A program made the position numbers and the translations under genes. The notes under the pieces were generated by a model. That model was not told where the DNA came from. It searched no databases and saw nothing but the letters and a program-made list of their open reading frames with translations. A stretch of DNA of 10,140 bases from CAZEDM01 sp964511075 (GTDB lineage: Bacteria; Zixibacteria; MSB-5A5; RBG-16-43-9): positions 1 to 10,140 of the forward strand of contig CAZEDM010000020.1 of the NCBI GenBank assembly GCA_964511075.1, written 5' to 3'. The number at the start of each line of letters is the position of its first letter. Position 1 is the first letter of the stretch. Of this stretch, positions 5,262-10,140 are shown in pieces.

Positions 5262-6248
5262 ATGTCAGAAAACAGTCCCAACGATAAGACAAAGGGTTCA
5301 AGAAATCTAAATGAGAAGCCGGAAGAGCATCCCGGGGAGGCGTTGGTAAGAGGCAAAGATAGAATGAGCATGTCCAAAAGGCCAGGTGAGACATCAGAAG
5401 AGCGTCATGTGGATGAACCAAGTAGGATGACAAAAGAGCATCCCGAGAATGAATTAAAGGATGTGAGTAAAGATGTTGAAACAAAGGAAAAAGATATTAA
5501 GGCGAAGGAAAAGGAGTTAGAAGAGCTAAAACAGGAGTTGCAGAATTTAAAAAAGCGAGAACAGGAATATAAAAGGAGACGGGCAGAAGAAAAAAAGATT
5601 AAAGATTTGATAGACGGCGTGAGAAAGGAAATACAAATTGATGAGTCTATCATTGATTTTCTTGAGGTTGAAAATAAGAAAATGATGAGAGATATAGATA
5701 AAGAACTACTGGATAAATTCCATGAAAAAATACAAGAGAAGAATAAGAGGATTAAGGAGAAGAAGAAGGAACTTGAAAGACTTGTGGATGAGCACGAGAA
5801 AACTGCTGTAGAGCTTAGAGCAACTCGTGAAGATAAGAATGATTTGGATAGGTGTGTAAGAGAGCTGAGGATGCTGCCAAGTAACGTGAAGGCCCTAAAA
5901 CGGCAACTCCATGAACATAGGAAATGTATAGAGAGTCTAAAAGGGAAAGAAAATGTTTTAAAAAAAATCGTCTATCTGAGTGAGATGAGAAGGATCATCA
6001 AAGAGATTGAAAACTGTAAGGAGAGGAAGAATGAAATAATTGCAGACAAGAAATGGAAAAACTCGAAGGAAATTATAAGGGCATACGATGAAAAAGGAGC
6101 GGATTTTAGCAATTCTTTAGTTGAAATTAAAAATGCAAAGGCAAGTCTGGGAGATATGAAAAAGACAAAGACAATGGATATTGTGAAGGAGATGGAGAAA
6201 GTTGTTCAACAATCAAAAATAAGTAGAGGTCGAAGTAGCAGACTTTAG
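5262..6248 (+). CDS. Long charged coiled-coil protein of unknown role in the eCIS operon
   Basis: This 328-residue protein starts after a strong GGGAGG (5250-5255). Residues 1-65 are polar and likely disordered, with loosely repeated EEHPGEA/KRPGETSEE/KEHPENEL segments. Residues about 66-190 and about 195-265 are dense in Lys, Glu and Arg with heptad-spaced Leu/Ile, making long parallel coiled coils. One likely hinge is around LPSN (205-208). The tail (about 290-328) is basic. No membrane segment, signal peptide or enzyme motif is visible. The coding strand is strikingly purine-rich (AAG, GAA and AGA codons). It lies between the cap-proximal genes and the sheath. It is shorter than typical tape-measure proteins and lacks their hydrophobic segments. 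Candidate roles are assembly scaffold, surface fibre or cargo/attachment factor, and the sequence does not decide among them. Confidence 0.75.
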   Translation: MSENSPNDKTKGSRNLNEKPEEHPGEALVRGKDRMSMSKRPGETSEERHVDEPSRMTKEHPENELKDVSKDVETKEKDIKAKEKELEELKQELQNLKKREQEYKRRRAEEKKIKDLIDGVRKEIQIDESIIDFLEVENKKMMRDIDKELLDKFHEKIQEKNKRIKEKKKELERLVDEHEKTAVELRATREDKNDLDRCVRELRMLPSNVKALKRQLHEHRKCIESLKGKENVLKKIVYLSEMRRIIKEIENCKERKNEIIADKKWKNSKEIIRAYDEKGADFSNSLVEIKNAKASLGDMKKTKTMDIVKEMEKVVQQSKISRGRSSRL

Positions 6249-6266
6249 AAGAAAGGGGATATTAAA

Positions 6267-8309
6267 ATGCCAGAATATTTAGCTCCAGGAGTATACGTAG
6301 AAGAGGTGGATACAGGATCAAAACCCATAGAAGGGGTGAGCACAAGTACAGCGGGTATGGTTGGAATGACGAGGCGAGGTCCCATTAGAGGATTGCCCAA
6401 ATTGGTGACCAGTTTTGCCGAATTCCGCCGTAAGTTTGGCGGTTACCTGAATTCGGACTTTGGAAACCATAGGTACCTCGCTTATGCGGTGGAAGGTTTC
6501 TTCCAGAATGGCGGCAAAAGAGTCTACATTAAAAGAGTGCCTGGCAGAGACACTGTGGCAAAACCGTTCGTAGAAGCAAAAAACACTGTTAATGGTGGGG
6601 TGATTACAAGGCTGATTTCTGATAGTCGTGATATTGACACAGATAACGATGAAACTAATGATGCTTCTGAAGTTAAATTGGAAAGTTTGAGAGGTATTTC
6701 CACCACTGCCACTCTAAACTTTATCCAAATTATTGATGGTGTTAGGGAAGAAGACCTAAATGTTGCTGTTACTTCATATGATAGTGATACTAAAAAAGCG
6801 GTTGTAGATCTCCTTACCCACAAGTATCAGAAAAAATACGCATATGTAGAGGTGAATGACGCTTCTATTTCTATTCCTGTTACTCCTGAACCAACAATTG
6901 AGTTTAAGGCCAAAAATGAGGGATCGTGGGGAGATGACATAAACATCCAGGTAAAGCATGTATCCCAAGGTAGGACAAGGGCAGCAAAGGCATCTAGCGT
7001 TAATCCCGCTGACCCCGCTAAAACCGATATTGAATTGAACTCCATAAGTGGTTTTTATGAAGGTGCCGTTGTAGAAATCGACAACGGCACAAATAGAGAA
7101 TACTGTGAAATATCAGACATAGATGGAAGAATTATTACGATAGATGATAATGCTGTGACAGTGGCAGCAGGTGATAGAATCTCGACTTGTGAATTTAGTC
7201 TCGTGGTTTCTTGCAAAGATGAACAGGAAACTTTTGATTTTCTCAGCATGAATAATACACTCAAAAACCACTTTAAGACAGTTATAAATGACAAGTCTGA
7301 ATTAATCACTGCGGATGTCCCATCATCAGCATCATCCGACACGCCCCCCTTCAACCAACCTTCTGCAGAAGACGGGCTCAATATCAAATTGAAAGGTGGA
7401 GGAGATGGTGACATCCCTGGTGCAGACGCCTACAGCGGTGTGGACAACGGTCCCGGTCAACGCACCGGTATACAAGCCCTGATAGATATTGACGAGGTGA
7501 GTATAGTTGCGATCCCAGGAGTAACCTACGATGATGATCAATCGGTTCAGAACGCCTTAATTAACCACTGTGAATTATTAAAAGATCGGTTTGCTGTTTT
7601 GGATCCTCCAGCTGGTCAGAATCTGGAAGAGGTCCAAGATTTTCGCAGCAATTACGATACGAAATATGCTGCGATCTATTATCCTTTGATAGAGATCAGA
7701 GACAGACTAACAAGAAAGAAGATAAACATTCCTCCCAGCGGACATATGATAGGTATCTACGCCAGAAGTGACATCGAAAGAGGAGTCCATAAGGCCCCGG
7801 CTAATGAAGTTATTCGAGGGATAACCGGACTGGAACAAACTATTAACAAAGGAGAACAGGATATTCTGAATCCCAAGCCGAATCATATCAATGTCTTACG
7901 GGATTTTAGAAAAAGTGGGCGAGGATATCGAGTCTGGGGGGCACGCTGTATCACCAGCGACCCGGATTGGAAGTATATCAATGTTCGTCGCCTGTTCATC
8001 TTTGTCGAAGAATCCATCGACGAGGGGACGCAGTGGGTGGTCTTTGAACCTAACGATGAGCCTACCTGGGCGAGAGTAAGGCGGTCTGTCCATAACTTCC
8101 TAACAAATGTGTGGAGAGATGGAGCGTTACAGGGCGCGACTCCTGAACAAGCATTTTTTGTTCGGTGCGATAGAACCACCATGACCCAGACAGACATCGA
8201 CAATGGTAAGCTCATAATGGAGATAGGTATTGCCCCTGTCAAACCTGCTGAATTTGTTATTTTCAGGATAGGTCAGTGGTCCGGTGGTTCAGAAGTTGAA
8301 GAAGTGTGA
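6267..8309 (+). CDS. Contractile tail sheath protein, first copy (Pvc2-4/Afp2-4-like)
   Basis: This 680-residue sheath subunit would form the outer contractile cylinder whose shortening drives the inner tube into a target. The N-terminus YLAPGVYVEEVDTGSKPI and the following GMVGMTRRGP are family hallmarks, as are VEGFFQNGGKRVYIKRV (about 75-91) and VSIVAIPG (411-418). So are CELLKDRFAVLDPPAG (435-450), the PPSG...ARSDIERGVHKAPANE segment (489-514) and the C-terminal domain (about 565-675) from DPDWKYINVRRLFIFVEESI onward. These match the Phage_sheath_1 family and its C-terminal domain. Between residues about 132 and 310 there are two inserted beta-modules, so the protein is longer than a minimal sheath. 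AAGGGG (about 6252-6257) precedes the ATG. The tube gene follows 22 nt later. Confidence 0.95.
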   Translation: MPEYLAPGVYVEEVDTGSKPIEGVSTSTAGMVGMTRRGPIRGLPKLVTSFAEFRRKFGGYLNSDFGNHRYLAYAVEGFFQNGGKRVYIKRVPGRDTVAKPFVEAKNTVNGGVITRLISDSRDIDTDNDETNDASEVKLESLRGISTTATLNFIQIIDGVREEDLNVAVTSYDSDTKKAVVDLLTHKYQKKYAYVEVNDASISIPVTPEPTIEFKAKNEGSWGDDINIQVKHVSQGRTRAAKASSVNPADPAKTDIELNSISGFYEGAVVEIDNGTNREYCEISDIDGRIITIDDNAVTVAAGDRISTCEFSLVVSCKDEQETFDFLSMNNTLKNHFKTVINDKSELITADVPSSASSDTPPFNQPSAEDGLNIKLKGGGDGDIPGADAYSGVDNGPGQRTGIQALIDIDEVSIVAIPGVTYDDDQSVQNALINHCELLKDRFAVLDPPAGQNLEEVQDFRSNYDTKYAAIYYPLIEIRDRLTRKKINIPPSGHMIGIYARSDIERGVHKAPANEVIRGITGLEQTINKGEQDILNPKPNHINVLRDFRKSGRGYRVWGARCITSDPDWKYINVRRLFIFVEESIDEGTQWVVFEPNDEPTWARVRRSVHNFLTNVWRDGALQGATPEQAFFVRCDRTTMTQTDIDNGKLIMEIGIAPVKPAEFVIFRIGQWSGGSEVEEV

Positions 8310-8331
8310 AAAGTAGAAAGGAGAATTTAAT

Positions 8332-8772
8332 ATGGCTACAGCTGAGAGGGTAGATCCCTATGCAGGTTTTAACTTTGAGGTAGAAATTGATGGTATAACC
8401 AGGGCAGCTTTCTCTGAATGCAGTGGACTAAGCACTGATACAGATCCCATTGAATATCGGGATGGAAGTGGAGACATAACTGTCCGGAAAATACCCGGCC
8501 TTAAGAAATTTGCTAATATAAGCCTCAAAAGAGGAATGACTAAGGATATGGAACTCTGGGAATGGCGAAAGACGGTCCTATTAGGTGAGACCAAGAGAAA
8601 AGCAGGTTCGATAGTTCTTCTCGACGAAGCGCGGAAGCCGGCACTGCGGTGGAACTTCAGAGAAGGTTGGCCAACCAAGTGGGAAGGTCCTTCTGTGAAC
8701 GCTACTGGTAATGAGATAGCTGTAGAGACACTTGAGATAGCACACGAGGGATTGGAATTAGAGCCGGCCTGA
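8332..8772 (+). CDS. Inner tube protein (T4 gp19-like, Pvc1/Afp1-type)
   Basis: This 146-residue protein would stack as hexameric rings to form the rigid tube inside the sheath. It carries the whole gp19/Hcp-like family pattern: FNFEVEIDGITRAAFSECSGL (residues 13-33), an IEYRDG strand (40-45), then PGLKKFANISLKRGMTKDMELW (about 55-76). The WNFREGWPTKWEGP segment (107-120) and the closing AVETLEIAHEGLEL (130-143) complete it. The length is the family norm and no domain is missing. AAAGGAG at 8317-8323 places the start at 8332. It lies between two sheath genes, the typical arrangement for co-assembled tube and sheath. No signal peptide is present, which is normal because particles assemble in the cytoplasm. 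Confidence 0.95.
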   Translation: MATAERVDPYAGFNFEVEIDGITRAAFSECSGLSTDTDPIEYRDGSGDITVRKIPGLKKFANISLKRGMTKDMELWEWRKTVLLGETKRKAGSIVLLDEARKPALRWNFREGWPTKWEGPSVNATGNEIAVETLEIAHEGLELEPA

Positions 8773-8800
8773 TCTTGCCTGATATTTGGAGAAATGAAGG

Positions 8801-10140
8801 ATGCCTGTTTACCACACACCAGGTGTCTATTTTGAAAAAATAGACACTGGAAGAAAAAGAATATCATGGGTAAGGACTGACATACCCGGGTTTGTGGGGA
8901 TTGCCGAGAAAGGACCTCTCAATAAAGCCATGAGATTGGAGTCCTGGAAACAGTTCCAGTCTATCTTTGGAAGTTTTATCCCCCAGAGTTATCTGGCTTA
9001 TACCGTCAATGGATTTTTTGAAAATGAAGGTGATACCTGCTATGTAGTTAGGATCGCTGATTCAGATTCAGCAAAAAAAGCTGAGCTAATATTATCAGAT
9101 AACAAAGGCAATAAAACCCTGAAGATAGTTGCTCTGAATGAAGGTCAGTGGGGCAAAAAGATCAAGGTCTCACTAAGAGAGACCAGCATGGGCTCCACCA
9201 TTACAGCACATTCCTCAAAACAACCTGCAGATAAGAAATATTCCATTGTGCAGAGTGTAATAGGTTTTGAAAAAGGCAGCATGGTAAAGGTCTTCCAGAA
9301 TAAGACCGGTACAACGGTAGAAGACTATCATTATGTTAAATCGGTAGATGTTTTTAGTAAGAAGATAGTATGGGATAATCCTTTGAAAATGGGTTTTAAT
9401 CCTACAAAGTCTATTCATTTTAGCACTATAGAATTTACCCTAACCTTTTCCTTGGGTGACAAGATCAGAGAAATCTTTGATAATCTTTCTCTCAATCCAA
9501 TGCACAATCGCTACCTGGAAAAAGTAATTAACGGACAATCTAATCTCATCACAGTTAAGAACAGGAACTCTATCTCTTCTATCCCAGACAATTTACCCGA
9601 CCCTCAGAAGATTGTGAAAGGCTTTCTCTATCTAAAAAAAGGTGTGGACGGTACAAGCACAATCGACGTAGACGACTTCATCGGTGCCCCATCTTCAAAG
9701 GAGAAGAAAGGCTTAAGATGCTATGAGGATATTGACGAAGTCAGCATGATTTGTATTCCTGATATCATGATACAGCCGGCAAGTTTGACTTCTTACTCCA
9801 AAAAGCCACTGGCAGAGAAACCTGATCCTTGCGTGCCGGGGAAAAAGAAACCAGAAGAAGAACTATCACCGCCTTATGAGCCTCCCATAACAAACGAGTG
9901 GCCTCCTGAATTCAGCAAAGAAGATATTCACATTGCTCAACAAGGAATGATAGATCACTGTGAAAAAATGAAAGACCGAATGGCTATACTTGATCCGCCT
10001 TTTGGGGCCGATCTCTTAGAAGTTCAGGACTGGAGAGGACAGTTTGATTCCAAGTATGCGGCTTGCTACTACCCGTGGATAAAGATTGATGAGCCTCTAA
10101 AGCTGGACAACCAGATAACCAGATTAATACCCCCCAGCGG
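8801..10140 (+). CDS. Contractile tail sheath protein, second copy (3' end beyond window)
   Basis: The frame is open from the ATG at 8801 to the last base, giving 446 residues with no stop. GGAG at 8788-8791 supports the start, and an ATG at 8794 is in another frame. The N-terminus YHTPGVYFEKIDTGRKRI, then GFVGIAEKGP, mirrors the first sheath protein. VSMICIPD (314-321), CEKMKDRMAILDPPFG (387-402) and LLEVQDWRGQFDSKYAACYYP align with its middle domain. The frame breaks off at the LIPPSG motif, so the C-terminal interlocking domain is missing from view. It differs from the first copy in having one rather than two beta-modules (about 147-215) and a proline/lysine-rich loop of about 45 residues (about 328-373) not found in the first copy. 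The likely role is a distinct sheath ring type, for example at the baseplate end, as Afp/PVC use several sheath paralogues. Confidence 0.93.
   Translation, partial: MPVYHTPGVYFEKIDTGRKRISWVRTDIPGFVGIAEKGPLNKAMRLESWKQFQSIFGSFIPQSYLAYTVNGFFENEGDTCYVVRIADSDSAKKAELILSDNKGNKTLKIVALNEGQWGKKIKVSLRETSMGSTITAHSSKQPADKKYSIVQSVIGFEKGSMVKVFQNKTGTTVEDYHYVKSVDVFSKKIVWDNPLKMGFNPTKSIHFSTIEFTLTFSLGDKIREIFDNLSLNPMHNRYLEKVINGQSNLITVKNRNSISSIPDNLPDPQKIVKGFLYLKKGVDGTSTIDVDDFIGAPSSKEKKGLRCYEDIDEVSMICIPDIMIQPASLTSYSKKPLAEKPDPCVPGKKKPEEELSPPYEPPITNEWPPEFSKEDIHIAQQGMIDHCEKMKDRMAILDPPFGADLLEVQDWRGQFDSKYAACYYPWIKIDEPLKLDNQITRLIPPS

Noticed and set aside
5262..6248. Tape-measure protein
   Set aside because: It is too short, uniformly charged, and lacks the hydrophobic segments common in tape-measure proteins. 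The call is not supported.
8358..8867. A 169-codon minus-strand frame opposite the tube gene
   Set aside because: It is antisense to a clear gp19-like gene, has no domain, and is explained by the codon pattern of that gene.

Overview
The window is bacterial: it has Shine-Dalgarno-led genes, bacterial tRNA sequences, sigma70- and sigma54-type promoters, and a phage-tail-derived gene cluster. Base composition is fairly AT-rich. The operon half looks native and uniform, while the first 2 kb is patchy. A sigma54 activator and a -24/-12 promoter point to a sigma54-using lineage, usually Gram-negative (for example Desulfobacterota, Nitrospirota or anammox-type Planctomycetes). No gene here fixes the phylum.

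Layout. 1-290: a tRNA-Ser(GCU) on the minus strand, cut by the window edge. Divergent from it is a near-perfect sigma70 promoter leading into a tRNA-Arg(UCU) that stops after the anticodon arm. 291-956: a scarred stretch with one small higher-GC orphan reading frame that has a UBA-like helical pattern. 957-1814: a DDE transposase of an insertion sequence whose ends are not clear. 1815-2224: a gene-free leader with two sigma70-type promoters and a long-range inverted repeat. 2225-3265: a receiver-less sigma54 activator. 3266-3530: a control region with AT-rich palindromes, a stranded signal-peptide-like micro-ORF and a textbook -24/-12 promoter.

3531 to the window end is one co-directional operon encoding a contractile injection system of the extracellular/phage-tail-like type (eCIS; Afp/PVC relatives). 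In order: a small winged-helix protein; a DUF4255/Pvc16-type tail-terminator (cap); a beta-rich protein with a carboxypeptidase-regulatory-like domain; a long charged coiled-coil protein; a tail sheath; an inner tube (gp19/Pvc1-like); and a second sheath, truncated by the window. Baseplate, spike, tape-measure and AAA+ ATPase genes would be expected beyond 10140.

How they work together (inference). The sigma54 activator probably binds upstream of 3482 and opens the -24/-12 promoter, so the injection machine is expressed as one sigma54 regulon. The tube protein polymerises inside a composite sheath made from at least two different sheath proteins, and the DUF4255 protein caps the stack. The most notable point is the dedicated sigma54 switch (activator plus -24/-12 promoter) in front of an eCIS operon. 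Second is a recurring small beta-module found in the carboxypeptidase-regulatory-like protein and in both sheath proteins.
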